Below are positions 11,378 through 21,839 of a DNA stretch of 64,000 nucleotides, in pieces. The translations under genes were made by a program, and so were the position numbers. The notes beneath the pieces were generated by a model. The model worked only from the letters and a program-made list of their open reading frames with translations. It was not told where the DNA came from and ran no database searches. The DNA is from Globodera rostochiensis (Eukaryota; Nematoda; Chromadorea; Rhabditida; Heteroderidae), in assembly GCA_018350325.1 (NCBI GenBank), contig JAEVLN010000031.1:620065-684064 (forward strand). Reading direction: 5' to 3'. How positions within the stretch are numbered: position 1 is the first letter of the stretch; the number at the start of each line of letters is the position of its first letter.

Positions 11378-12549
11378 TTACAACATTTTCTGTACTACGA
11401 CCTGTGCCCTGTCAAAAGTCAATGGTGATTGTTCAACGTCGGCATCCTCATTAAACACCTCTGCTGGCTGACAATTTGGTTGGAGCGTCTCAATGATCAA
11501 TGGTCGACGGAGGGGTTCGCGCTGATTGCTGCTGATCGCTGAACTGCCAGAAATGAGCTGAAATAAATTGGGGGTTTTTTAAAATGTTAATTATTTTGTA
11601 TTTTGTAATTTAATCGGTGCAAACTAAGTAAATATAAGTAATTAAATTTATATTATTGACCATTTAAATAGGCCTGAAATTCAAAAAGGAACAGCTCTTT
11701 CAGGGATCACAGATTGCCCTCTTTTAAGAGCAATCTTTTAATGGCAAATGCCATATATTGAAAATTTGCCATTTCTCCACACTTGCCATTATTTTGCCAT
11801 TTCTTGGAACTTTGGGGGAAATTTTTCATTTTTTGAGGGAAAAATGAGAATTTCCCGAAAATAGTGCTCCTCGTACAATTTTGAAGTGTTTGGTTGTAAA
11901 TGTATTAACAATTCGAGTCAAAAATTCAAAAATTTTTTTTGGCGGCGCCTATCGGCAGTTCCGACCCCCTCCCCTGAAGTAGAATTTTCAAAATAAAATG
12001 TCTTTTTGAAATTTGGTAAGAAGAAATTGCCATTACAATGCCAATTTTGGTCATTAGTGATTTGTCCGTTAGGGATGCTTTGGTCTGCTTTTAAGCTATT
12101 CGTGATTTTGACCACCTTTGGCTCACTTAAACAAATGCTTCTTGACACGAAGGACGCCAAACTGATCAATTTTTTTGTTCGCGGGGAGGGGGGAGGGGCT
12201 GTGATTAATCCTTACAACTTTAAATAGGCACGTAAAATAGCCTAAATAAAAGAGCGAATTAAAAATAAATATTAATAATCTTAAAATAAAAATTCAAAAA
12301 CTTCTCTAACCACCTTTTCCTCCTCCTCTTCTTCCTCTTCTTCCCCCTCATCATTTTTGGCATCGTTTAGCACGGACAAAAACAGTGGTGGCAGTGGCGA
12401 TGCGCGGCTGAACGCGGACTGTCGCCGGAACCGGAGTGTATTTGCGGAAAATGGTGGAGAAAGTGCGGATGTTGCGGACGCCGATTTTGGCACAATCGGA
12501 GGCAGAAAGGGGGTCGAAAAATTGCCGGGCGAGAAGGCGACCTTGGATT
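11378..12549 (-). CDS. 3' exons of an unknown gene with acidic tract
   Basis: Two minus-strand exons join in phase 0. Exon 12549-12314 reads a Ser/Pro-rich segment and an acidic run (nine Glu) before the donor AAAAG/GTGGTT; exon 11557-11378 follows acceptor TTTCAG and reads LISGSSAISSNQREPLRR through FNEDADVEQSPLTFDRAQ to a TAA. The 5' part is missing: immediately upstream is a foldback repeat (12575-12850). No domain recognised; the mix of Ser/Pro and acidic residues suggests a disordered protein. A second open frame crosses the upstream exon; I prefer this one because its donor phase matches the next exon and it ends in the acidic run. Confidence 0.5.
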
Positions 12550-12574
12550 CTTGGAAAACATTTTGATTTTCTGT

Positions 12575-12850
12575 ATACAGACCGGGACAATATGTTGCCT
12601 CAACCGTTACCGATTCAGACATTCTCAAAGCCATTCATAAGCTCTCGCTCTCATTAAGCAAAAGCTTTGCTATTAGACAAAACTCAAAAAATGTTGCCTT
12701 TCTGTGGTCATAACTTTTTAAGATTTGTCCAAGCGCAAAGTTTTACAGTTAATGTTAGCTTCTACTCTCCGAAAGCTTCCGAATGGGGATTTAAGAAAAT
12801 GTCTGAATCGGTTAAGGTCGAAGAACGTTATTTTCCCGGTTTGTCGGTTG
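12575..12850. repeat. Foldback repeat, GCATAACTT family
   Basis: Two arms in opposite orientation share AATGTCTGAATCGGT and ATT/ATATT(G/T)TCCCGGT blocks, with GTGGTCATAACTTTTTAAG in the centre. The centre and right arm match the foldback at 43945-44225. The ORFs MALRMSESV (minus) and MSESVKVEERYFPGL (plus) are the two arms, not genes. Confidence 0.8.
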
Positions 12851-12908
12851 TACGCCATTTGAGCAATGGACAGAAGGGGTACAACATAAAATGATTTATA
12901 AAAACTTA

Positions 12909-13097
12909 TTAAGCTTCACTTCTCAGCGAAGTTTGGCATCGCTCCACTAAGCTCTGTCTTCGCGGTGCCGGAGGAAGCTTTAGGTCGTCTCCCCACGGTG
13001 GGCCAACCACCAACTGAACACTGCGCCGCCGACGTTCCAACTGTTCGCCGATGTTGAACTTGGCAACATTTCCGATGTCCACCGGACTCAAATGCAT
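12909..13097 (-). CDS. Terminal exon of an unknown gene
   Basis: A 62-codon minus frame (SPVDIGNVAKFNIGEQLE ... PPWGDDLKLPPAPRRQ) ends at TAA 12911-12909. Its balanced composition and GC-rich codons differ from the AT-rich background, so I regard it as coding. Whether it starts at ATG 13097 or at an upstream splice is not resolved. It may be the last exon of the coiled-coil gene at 13.8-15.5 kb on the same strand, but I could not prove a phase-matched join. Confidence 0.45.
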   Translation of the reverse strand: MHLSPVDIGNVAKFNIGEQLERRRRSVQLVVGPPWGDDLKLPPAPRRQSLVERCQTSLRSEA

Positions 13098-13201
13098 TTA
13101 AACGGTGAACATCGAGGAGGGAATTCAATATTCTGTAAATACGCATTTTTAATATCAACTTCAATAAAATGTCGATTTAAAGGTTGCACATACACACATA
13201 T

Positions 13202-13516
13202 CAGGGATGTAAATCGCGCCGAATAAAAGCGATCGGCGATCTGTGATATCGAATTCAATGCGATAGCGATATGCGAATGGCGATATGCCCAAAAAGGCGA
13301 TAAATGCGATATATATATCGCGCGATAGCGACAGCGATTTACATACCTGACACTAAAGCTGTTCGAGACTTGAAATTTACCGAGAATCGAGAACCGAGAC
13401 CGAGAAATGACACCGAGAACCGAAACCGAGAAATGACCCCGAGACCGAGACCCAAAGAAACCGAGAAATTTCTCGACTCGAGAACCGAGACCGAGAATCT
13501 CGAACAGCTCTACCTG
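13202..13516. mobile_element. hAT-type MITE (outer), CAGGGATGTAAATCGC family
   Basis: Ends CAGGGATGTAAATCGC and GCGATTTACATACCTG are inverted repeats. The 8-bp duplication ACACATAT lies at 13194-13201 and 13517-13524. The second copy is reached only after skipping the nested element at 13353-13511, which proves the order of insertion. The interior is rich in GCGATATGCGA motifs. Confidence 0.9.
13353..13511. mobile_element. hAT-type MITE (nested), GCTGTTCGAGA family
   Basis: Ends AAAGCTGTTCGAG and CTCGAACAGCT, 159 bp, filled with ACCGAGACCGAGAA repeats. Perfect 8-bp duplication ACCTGACA (13345-13352, 13512-13519), which includes the last bases of the outer element. Confidence 0.92.
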
Positions 13517-13779
13517 ACACATATGTATTTATAATGCGAGCAAATTGCTTATGGAGGATTTTGCGATGTGGCAAACATCCATCCATCGCTTTTGGGCCAA
13601 AAAAGCACTGTTAAGCCGTTAAGTGCTCATTAAGAATTTATTGGACTCAAATGAAGCGTGAGAATGTCCAGTGTAAGTCGTGCGCTTCATTCGGCTTTTT
13701 ATATTATGAAAAATAGTTGCGAATAACAAAAAAAGCACTTTGATACATATAGTACAATATTATTAATATGTTGTTATGT

Positions 13780-15460
13780 TTATCGGAATCGCAGATCAGC
13801 CGAAGCGGAACTCGTTGACCGCTCGTGCCGCCTCGTGCGCGAGGCGTCCTCTTGCTTGCGGCGTACATCTCTCACTTCCGCTTCTCGCCTGCGGCGCTCC
13901 TCTTGAGCATGCCGCTTGCGCTGTTCTTCGCGCGCAAATCCGCGTTGGCCGTTTCAATGATGGCTATGCCTCGATCCAATGCGCCCAACAGTTTGTGCAG
14001 CTGCGCGTATCTGCCGCGTACCAAAGCGGTGACCCTTTTGGAATGCCATCGACAATTTTTTTATACCAAATTTTATTAAAATGGCTGTATTTTGTCTTTT
14101 AATTATTTGGGACTATTTTAAGAATTTAAATCAGAGTTCAGATTTTTCTGCTCTACGCAAATCAGCCGACGCCTCCACAATGGTCAATGCCAGTAGGCTT
14201 GGACAAGAATGGGTATCCGGAACCGGGACCGGTATCCGGGTGTTTTGGGCAAATTATCCGGGACCGGTATCCGGGTGTCCAGGATCCGGCATACCCGGTA
14301 TCCGGGGGTTGGATCCGGGCGGGTTAAGCACCCCCTAATGGTGGTATTTTTTCGGAGAGATTCTTTTTGATGGTGTTAGCGCTAGTAAAATTTTTGAATT
14401 TTGTGTGACATTTTGCCATTTCCTATTAAAATTAAATAGAGATACGGACTTCTGTAATTTGTTTTTTATTTGGCCTAACAAAAATTGCTCAAAAAATTAT
14501 ACATTGCGCTGTTTTGAGTTTGTCTAAATTGAAACCGCCGGCGCCTCCCATTCTTAAAAAGCTTTGAAAAATTGCCATATTTAAATTTTGGTTGCAAATC
14601 TTTTAACAAATTGAGTCAAAAATTCAAAATTTTCTCGGCGGTGCCTATCGGCACCGCCGACCCTCCTCCCAAAAATAAAGCAGAATTCTCAAAAAAAAAA
14701 AACTCGATCGCCAAATATCGATTTTTTATACGCTTTTTATAAAAAATATAAAAATTCTAAAAAATTTACCAAAAATCTAATTTGAACTTTCTTTATTATA
14801 ACGTACACAATCGTATGCTTTTATCTTAATTTTCATTCAAACCCAAAGAAAAATTAGAATTTTGGATCATTTTCATAACAAAAACTGATCAAAAATTCCA
14901 AAAATTTCTCGGCGGCGCCTATCGGGACCGCCGACTCCCGCCGTATCCACAGAGGTGCCAACTTACATTGGAAAAAATATCGCATCGGGTCAAACATTTT
15001 TTCTTAAGGAATTTTCAAAAAAAAATACACCCCTAAAAATGGTACGCTTTGACCGTCGCCTCTTTCAGATGAAGAAGTGACAAATGAAATTAACTATCCA
15101 ACTTATTGAATTTGATTTTATTTATTTTATTTTATGCGTTTGTTTACTTTTTGGCAAAAATTGCTTAATTTGTTTTTTTATAAATTAATTATTATTTTCA
15201 AAAATCGAAAATTATCCGGTATCCGGACGGATATCCGGCTGGAAATTACTATCCGGTACCGGTATCCGGGTGTCGAGGAACCGGTGGAACCGCTATCCGG
15301 GGGACCCGGATAATATCCGGTCTTGTCCAACCATAAATGCCAGTGCGCATCAGCGCGTCCCTGGACCGTCCCCTCTCTACCGAATTTTGCTCGCAGCGCT
15401 TGGCACATTTTTCGCCACAAATTTAGAAAATTTGCCCAATTCTGAACACGTTCAATTAAC
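13780..15460 (-). pseudogene. Arg/Glu coiled-coil gene, frameshifted and split by an insertion
   Basis: On the minus strand, 14045-13945 reads ...LHKLLGALDRGIAIIETANAD, and after a one-base frame change near 13945 the reading continues as EEQRKRHAQEERRRREAEVR to a TAA at 13782-13780. An upstream exon (15450-15344 joined to 14185-14135 when the inserted element is removed) reads LNLWRKMCQALRAKFG and, in a neighbouring frame, LTIVEASADLRRAEKS, which resembles IAIIETANADLRA and suggests an internal repeat. The GC-rich charged composition and helical heptads argue for a former coding gene with a long coiled coil. Two frame breaks and an 1142-bp insertion argue that it is dead. No family assigned. 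Confidence 0.45.
14194..15335. mobile_element. hAT-type element, GGTTGGACAAG family, 1142 bp
   Basis: Ends TAGGCTTGGACAAGA and TCTTGTCCAACCATA are inverted repeats; the 8-bp duplication AATGCCAG is perfect (14186-14193, 15336-15343). Subterminal ATCCGGGACCGGTATCCGG blocks lie at both ends. The interior holds two CGGCGGTGCC hairpins (14634-14662, 14908-14934), so it is itself composite. No transposase frame. Confidence 0.92.
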
Positions 15461-15839
15461 AAAAAAATTGTTAAATTGCTGACTATCAAATATTTCCAAA
15501 TCTGTAATAAAAAAAAACGTAAAAATAGAAAATAAATTCAAAATGGGATAAATCAACTAAGACGGAAACAAATTTTGCCAAAAGTTCAGCAAGCATTAAC
15601 TAGCATCAGTCTCATCACTAGAGAGATCGGAAACGGGCGCCCAACTGTGAGCGCCCAAACGGACCTGGCGCCCAAACGTGAGCGCCCATCCGTGAGCGCC
15701 CAAATGAACGACTCCCCAACTTTCAGTCCGAGCACAAAAGGTTAAAAGAATTTGAATACTTCGAACAAAATGTCGTGAGAAAAGAAACTAAAAAAATTTG
15801 GAAATGCCAATTGATCGAATAGAGGGGGGTGGAAAATAA

Positions 15840-15926
15840 TAGGGATGCTCGAGAGTCTCTGTGTCATTTCTCGGTCTCGGTCTCGAGTCTCGGTTCTTGG
15901 TAAATTTCAATTCCCGAGCATCCCTA
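15840..15926. mobile_element. Short hAT-type MITE, TAGGGATGCTCG family
   Basis: Ends TAGGGATGCTCGAGA and TCCCGAGCATCCCTA, 87 bp, with GGTCTCGGTCTCGAG inside. Flanks GAAAATAA and GAAAATGC agree at 6 of 8 bases, so the duplication has decayed. Confidence 0.75.
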
Positions 15927-16689
15927 GAAAATGCTCTCCGCTTTTTGAATAAAAAAAAAGGTCACATTTTTTCATCGTTTCTCCGCTTTCTTCGCGTTGT
16001 CAGACATTTTTTGTTGGTGTAAACCATTGGGTTTTATGATTCCAATGAGCTAAAAACTGAAATTGTATGTAAAAAATGCACATTTGTCAAAGGAAGTTGC
16101 TCAAATCAATTGGTTGTGCTTAGAAATATAACGAATGAAGCGAGTTTAACTTAAATATTTGATTTTAATGAAGAAATGAGGAATATGCGCATTTTAGGTA
16201 CTAAATGATGATTTTTAATGCTCCGATGCGGATTTTCAAAATTTTGAGATCAAGCCCTGCGATCTCTTGGCACTTTTCCCCTTCACTTTACTATTGTAAT
16301 TTTAGTTTTCTACGGGGGTTTGGAAATGTTTATTTTTTCAGATGACGGAAGTATCTTCACATGAAAAATGTTCAACGTTTTATTAAATTCTTTTTCATTT
16401 AAGCAAGCAATTACTAATAATGAAAATATCTGATCTTTAATAATTAAATAATAATCAAATTAGATAAATTTAATAATGAAATTGAACATTATACAAATAA
16501 TTTGTTTAATAAATTATGTTTTTACATTTCCAAATGACTTATTTGACGAGCTTTGGCAGACAAATCGATCAGAGCCTGAAGCAAGCAAAAACCCGTTTGA
16601 ATCACAGTCAAAATTCAAAGTTTGTCATAAAACAAAAAATAAATAAAATTTCAGAATAATTTTGTTTTCATTTTTGGGTTTTACGTTTT

Positions 16690-18390
16690 CATCCTGGAAC
16701 CCAAATTAACACCAAGATTAAGGTTGAACCGGACGGGGAGCAATTTGACGGGAGTTGTCAGAACGAATGTGCACAAAAAGGAACACTTAAAGTTAAGCAT
16801 GAACAACAATATGGAGCAGTTAATGTTCAAGGTACAAATCAGGGATGTGCTCTGGTCGCCTTTTTAAAAACCAAAATCATAAAACAGAATTCGGGTGGTT
16901 AAAACGATCAGAAATTCTGTGAATCAAAACAGAAATATCTAAAAAATTCTACAAACAGTTTTTTTTCGAAATTTCAAATTTTGTTCATATCTTATGAAAA
17001 CAGACATAAAATTTTATCATCGCCACCAGGCACGTATTTTGCCTTTTGCCTTGGGGGGGGGGGAAGAAGTCGATTTTAGGGGTGCATTTTTAGTATCCAG
17101 AGATTTGCACAAAATTTTAAAAAAGCAAACATTTTATGAAGATTTAGGAATGTGAGGGGTCCGGTTGTGCCGACAGGCGCGGCCGGAAATTTTTGTTTTG
17201 AAGTGCTCCAAAAAAGACTAATTTTGCAAAACAAAATGGTCACCCTATGGGTTTTTTCTCAAATCCTTTGGGGAAGGGGGGGGGGTGTATTGGCCGGTAA
17301 ACGACTTGATAAATCAGAAATCATTTTAATTTACAATAAGTCATTCAGGAACAGTTAAAATTGAACATAAATTTGAACAAAATGATGGGTCACAACAAGT
17401 TGAAGAAAGCCCAAATTTAATAAAAGTTGAACCGGTTGAAGTCGTTGTAGGAGATGAACCTCGGCTAAAAATGATTTCACCATTAAGCAAAAGTGCCCGC
17501 CGAATTAAGGCCAAAAACATAATGCCACAAAATGAATTATCCGAAGAAGCCGAAGAAGCTAATAATCCTTCATCCAATGAAACATTTGGGGAACCGGCTA
17601 AATCAGAAAGCGAAGATTTTAACCAACAAAATTCAAGAAAAAATTGAGTATTAAAAAAAAAAGCATTTTAAAAATGATTAAATTTTAGGACACTACTCTG
17701 AAAAAGAAAAGCTCGAAATTGTGAACAAATTATTGGAAATAAAGCAAAACCTTTACAAAAAAGGTGATAAAAGATCATCCAAAGCAATTGATAAAGAATT
17801 TGCTGAAAGATTTGGTGTATGTTCGCACAATAAACCGATGGGGAAAAAAATTTGGCAAAAGTCGAAGAAATCCAAAAAATGAACACAAACATTTGGTAGA
17901 AAAATTTGATCAGAAGAAAGCCGAGTTAAAGCGGGCCGGATTCAAAAGTTCATATCAAAATGAATTAGATGAAATTGTCGCAAAACAGTTGGGACTAAGT
18001 GATAGAACAATTTACGCTTGGAAACGTGAACTTGGCCAAACCAGTGAGTATTTTGAGCCTAAATTTATATATTTATATTAATAAAAATTCTTTTACAGAA
18101 CCAAACAAATACGCTGATAGCGAACAAAAGGAATTCATGAAACGTTATTGACCAAAATCCTAAAATTAGAGATGTGGACATTGTCAAAATGTTGAAAATT
18201 GGAAAAAACACTTTTGTATGTATGGAAAAAGCAATTTAATCGACGGCATGATGGACATTCGGTGGAAGAAATGCCGCGGCAAATATTCAGAAAATTGAGA
18301 ACTCGAATTTGGGAAGAATTTAAATGGGCAATGTTTGAAAAACTCCCTCATATCGTTCTTTTTGGATCAGATTATGTAAAGATAAAATAA
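16690..18390 (+). pseudogene. Degenerate HTH (transposase-like) gene
   Basis: Exon 1 (about 16690-16831; TKIKVEPDGEQFDGSCQNE) joins in phase to exon 2 (17349-17646; KIEHKFEQNDGSQQVEE ... acidic). The next segment (17690-18050) carries two helix-turn-helix-like units: SSKAIDKEFAERFGV then TINRWGKKFG, and VAKQLGLSDRTIYAWKREL. A third appears in 18100-18390 (DVDIVKML, LYVWKKQFNRRHDGHSVEE, RIWEEFKWAMFEKLP). Such stacked homeodomain-like HTH units are typical of transposase DNA-binding regions and proteins derived from them. Defects: an in-frame TGA where exon 2 should splice, a one-base shift at about 17820, and another near 18210. Intron 1 holds a partial repeat starting AGGGATGTGCTCTGG. No catalytic domain is visible. 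Confidence 0.6.
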
Positions 18391-18399
18391 AATTGTACG

Positions 18400-19020
18400 A
18401 AAAACAACTGACTTTTCCATTTTTTTTTCTATTTGCATAATTTTGAAGAATATTTAAAGAATAATGTTTAAAAATAACTTCATTTTTTCAGATTCTTCGC
18501 AATGAACAAAAGCACCTTTAGTTACTAAATTGAAAATATCTTTATATTTATAAAATAAACGATTAAATCCGCCACGCAATTATATCTTTATTTAACTTAT
18601 TGTAGTTTTTGAGAAGCAACAAAAAATGAAATTTATCAAAATATAAAACAAGATTTTGAAAACGGGTTATGTTTTTCTGACATTGCATGCGGTATTAGCT
18701 GCAGTTTCCCAAACGCAAGAGCTAAATAACCTACTGGATCTAAAAAAACTTACCGTTTGCGGCAAAGCCACAACCTCTAATTTGTTTTTTTTTTCTGAAG
18801 AAAAAACAGGAACCGGAAGAATATCTGGAGGAGAAGGAAGATAATCAATAACCAACCCCATTAGATTTTTTTGGTTTAAACTACTAAAAACAATAAATTG
18901 TAAAAAATATGTTTTTTTTTATGTTCCTATTTTGCGGTTGTATCCGCAACAGAACAATGCTCCCTTTTTTTTTTATAAACTTTTGAATAATTTCAAGCTT
19001 TTCTTAGGATGATTAGTAGA
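18400..19020 (+). other. Spacer with 3' part of the HTH locus
   Basis: The stretch about 18925-19010 (GCGGTTGTATCCGCAACAGA) recurs at 27170-27250 next to a copy of the HTH exon end, so it belonged to the same locus. ORFs of about 62 codons at 18656-18861 on both strands are unconvincing. Confidence 0.4.
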
Positions 19021-19600
19021 GCCCGGATTTATATGTGCTAAAACCCCAAAATATGTAAGTTTTTATTTGCTTAAAAATGCTAAAATAGGTACGTATTAAA
19101 AACCCAATAAATGCCAAAATATGTGCCAAAAATGGTCAAAATCTACTCAGTTTATGCATAAATAATCAACATTCAAGAAATTGTCCTAATCGAAGATAAA
19201 AAGTAAAAATAAAAATATTTATATGCAAATTAAAGGCATTTCAGAAAATTTTTTTAAAAATATGGAATTTTAAAAATTTTCATTTTTGCAGAATTTTTAG
19301 TCGTGAAAAAGTCTTTTTAGGGGTGCATTTTTTGAAAATGTTTAAAAAGTCGATAGGGGTGTATTTTTCGTTTTTATTGCATTTTTCTTAAGAATTTTTT
19401 TTTTGAAAAATGGCGAAATAGGTGATAAAACTCTGAAAAAGCTTAAAATATGTAAGTAAATATGGCTAAAAAATATCCCCAAAATATGTTTTAATATGTG
19501 CTAAAAAGTCGCCATAATTCAACAATTTTTCAAAACAAAAACTATTTTTGGGCTTCTCTCATGGTAAGAAATACACGAAAAAAATATGTTAAAACATAAA
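19020..19600. mobile_element. Right-truncated TAGAGCCCGG-family MITE
   Basis: Starts TAGAGCCCGGATTTATATG like the element at 7198-7844 and shares its CCCCAAAATATG interior and AATATGTTAAAACATAAA end region. The terminal CGGGCTCTA is missing where the GATCGAGATT element begins. Confidence 0.75.
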
Positions 19601-19602
19601 AT

Positions 19603-20476
19603 TAGAGATCGGACGGATCGAGATTCTCGATCGAAATCTCGGTAAATCTCGACGAGATTTTTTCAAGATTCTCGATCGAAATCTCGATCGAAAAATTTGG
19701 CTCGACCGAGATTTTTCGAGATTCGAGATTCTCGATCGAATCGATCGAAAAATATTCGATCGAGAATCTAGATCGAAAAAAAATTGATCTGTTTTTTTTA
19801 ATTTTGAGAATTCAACAAGTTATAGTCAAAAATTTTCACTGATAACTTCCAAAATTTAAGAAGTGTTGGCCGAATTTCGTTAATTTTGAAGCAATTTTCT
19901 TAACAAACATTGCTAAAATCTTCAAAAAAAATTTCCGGCGGCGCCTATCAGCACCGCCGACTCCTCCCATTCCTAAAAAGCTTCTAAAAACACCACCATT
20001 TTTGTCAAACATGACGAGACCTCCATCAAATTTTTTTTCCCAGAAATTACAAAATTCCCTTTCACTTTCGAGCTCTTTAAAGACTATTAACGGATTTAAA
20101 AATCTTGCCTATTCTTATTAAAAAAATGCTGAAATTTTTATTTAAAAAAATGCTGAGATTTTTATTAAAAAAAAAATTTTATGAACAGATTTTCTTCAAC
20201 CCCAACCCACGACCCCGACAATTTGGTCGTCCCCGACCCCCGACATTTTGAGGGATGGGGGCGCGAATATGAAAAATGCAAACAGTTTCTGAGTTTTGAA
20301 AACAAATTGCAATATTAAAATCTCGAAAAATCTCGTTAAATTTTTCGAGATTCGAGATTTATCGAGATTCTCGATCGAAATCTCGATCTAAGAAATTTTT
20401 TCGAGATCTTCGAGATTCAAGATTTATCGAGAATCTCGATCGAAATCTCGATCGATCCCTAAGTCCGTTCTCTAAT
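19603..20476. mobile_element. Element with GATCGAGATTCTCGATCG ends
   Basis: The left end TAGAGATCGGACGGATCG and right end GATCCCTAAGTCCGTTCTCTA are imperfect inverted repeats, each followed inward by AGATTCTCGATCGAAATCTC arrays. Flanks are A-rich and the duplication is ambiguous. The interior holds a CGGCGGCGCC hairpin (19935-19962) and a CCCCGACCCCCGAC motif. Confidence 0.65.
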
Positions 20477-20584
20477 AAAAATCCGATGCGTTACCATGTA
20501 AAAAGGATCTTCAGTATAAGTATCGAACGGAAAAAAGTAGTCATATATTCAAATTTTTTACAACCTTCCTGTGTAATAAATATC

Positions 20585-20670
20585 ACGTGGCTCAGTGGTT
20601 AGACTGTATTGGGAAATTCTATTTTGTCTGAAGTTCGACCCCCGAGTGAGACAGTGTAGATAGTTTTTTT
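20585..20670 (+). repeat. tRNA-derived SINE-like unit
   Basis: Box A-like GTGGCTCAGTGGTTAGACTG and box B-like GAAGTTCGACCCC at tRNA spacing, followed by a T-rich tail. The stems do not pair as a functional tRNA. A relative lies at 49048-49125. Confidence 0.6.
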
Positions 20671-20689
20671 TCAATGGTGTCAGAAAATA

Positions 20690-21585
20690 GAAAAAAATAG
20701 GGAACCTTTAAAAATTTTTTGAAATTCTTGGCCCGAAAAAAGTTGATTTTTTCTATTTTTTCTGATCATTTTTTGCTCTTCCGTGATGTATTTTTGGGCC
20801 ACTTTTCTTAACGAATCCCATTAAAAAATGCAAAATTTTCCAAGCTCATTTGTCAATTATAAATGTGGATAAAGCCAAAATTTCGAAAATAAACGAGTTT
20901 TGTTAAAAAGTTACACTAAATACATTTTGGTACCGACAATTTTTTTCGGTACTTTTTTGTAACGGTACTTTTTCGGTACTTTACCAAATAGTACCGACCG
21001 AACCTTCTGGCCGATCACTAATCTTCAGTACCCAAAAAAAAATATTTCAATTGATAAGATGCCCCTGGCCCTCCTAGCAGAAGTAAAGCAGAATTGTTAA
21101 AAAAAATTGAGCATGAAGCAATTGAAGTTGAAAACAATTTTTTTATAATCGATAACGCAAAATTTCAACCTTGAAATTGAATTTCGGATTTTTTTTGGAT
21201 TTTAAATCGTTTCGCATTTATTTCCCGATTTGCCCATCTCTGGAAGAAGTCTGTTTATCATGATGGTCTTTTATTGAAATGGAGATCCGATTGGCGGAGC
21301 AGGTCATTGATCGGAATTGACGAAATGAAATATGTGCTTTAAAACAGTTTTAAACAAATAAGCAAGTTATCAAATACTACTCCCCGAATTTGATTCTCAA
21401 TTTCCATAACATTCGAGCCGGCATTTTTCTAAAAATCCATGTGCTTTTTCGAAATTTTGAGGCCAAAAAGGATTTTTGTGTTTAGAATATTCAAAAAAAT
21501 AAATGGTTGGCGTTGTGTTAGAGTGCCTCTGGCGCTAATCCGAAAAACTGGATTTCGAATAGCAGGACGTTTGAGTGCGGCAAAA
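20690..21585. other. Repeat-rich spacer
   Basis: Contains GGTACTTTTTCGGTACTTTA palindromic motifs and ACCTTCTGGCCGATC (about 21004-21018), also present at 5667-5681. No exon seen. Confidence 0.35.
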
Positions 21586-21589
21586 TTGG

Positions 21590-21835
21590 AATGCTATAAC
21601 TTTTTTCAAGCTTAACAAACGCAGGCGTGATTGCTTAGTACTTTTTGGAAGCTCTAAGTCTTAGAAGTTTTGATTAAGAAAAAGCTAAGAGATTCGAAAC
21701 ATTTCAAAAAAGTTATAGCCATACAAACAAAAAGTTCGGTTTTCGGGCTAATTGTTTGTGCGGCTATAACTTTTTTAATGTTTCGAATCTCTTAGCTTTT
21801 TCTTAATCAAAACATCTAAAGACTTAGTGCCTAAG
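21590..21835. repeat. Foldback repeat with ATAACTTTTTT arms
   Basis: Arms of about 90 bp: GCTATAACTTTTTT on the plus side at 21768 mirrors AAAAAAGTTATAGCC at 21706, with TTCGAATCTCTTAGC / GCTAAGAGATTCGAA inside. Belongs to the same style of element as 43945-44225. Confidence 0.85.
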
Positions 21836-21839
21836 TAAG

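Noticed and set aside
12281..12657. MSESV-type proteins on both strands as a divergent gene pair
   Set aside because: The shared motif comes from the two arms of a foldback repeat also seen at 43945, not from paralogous proteins.
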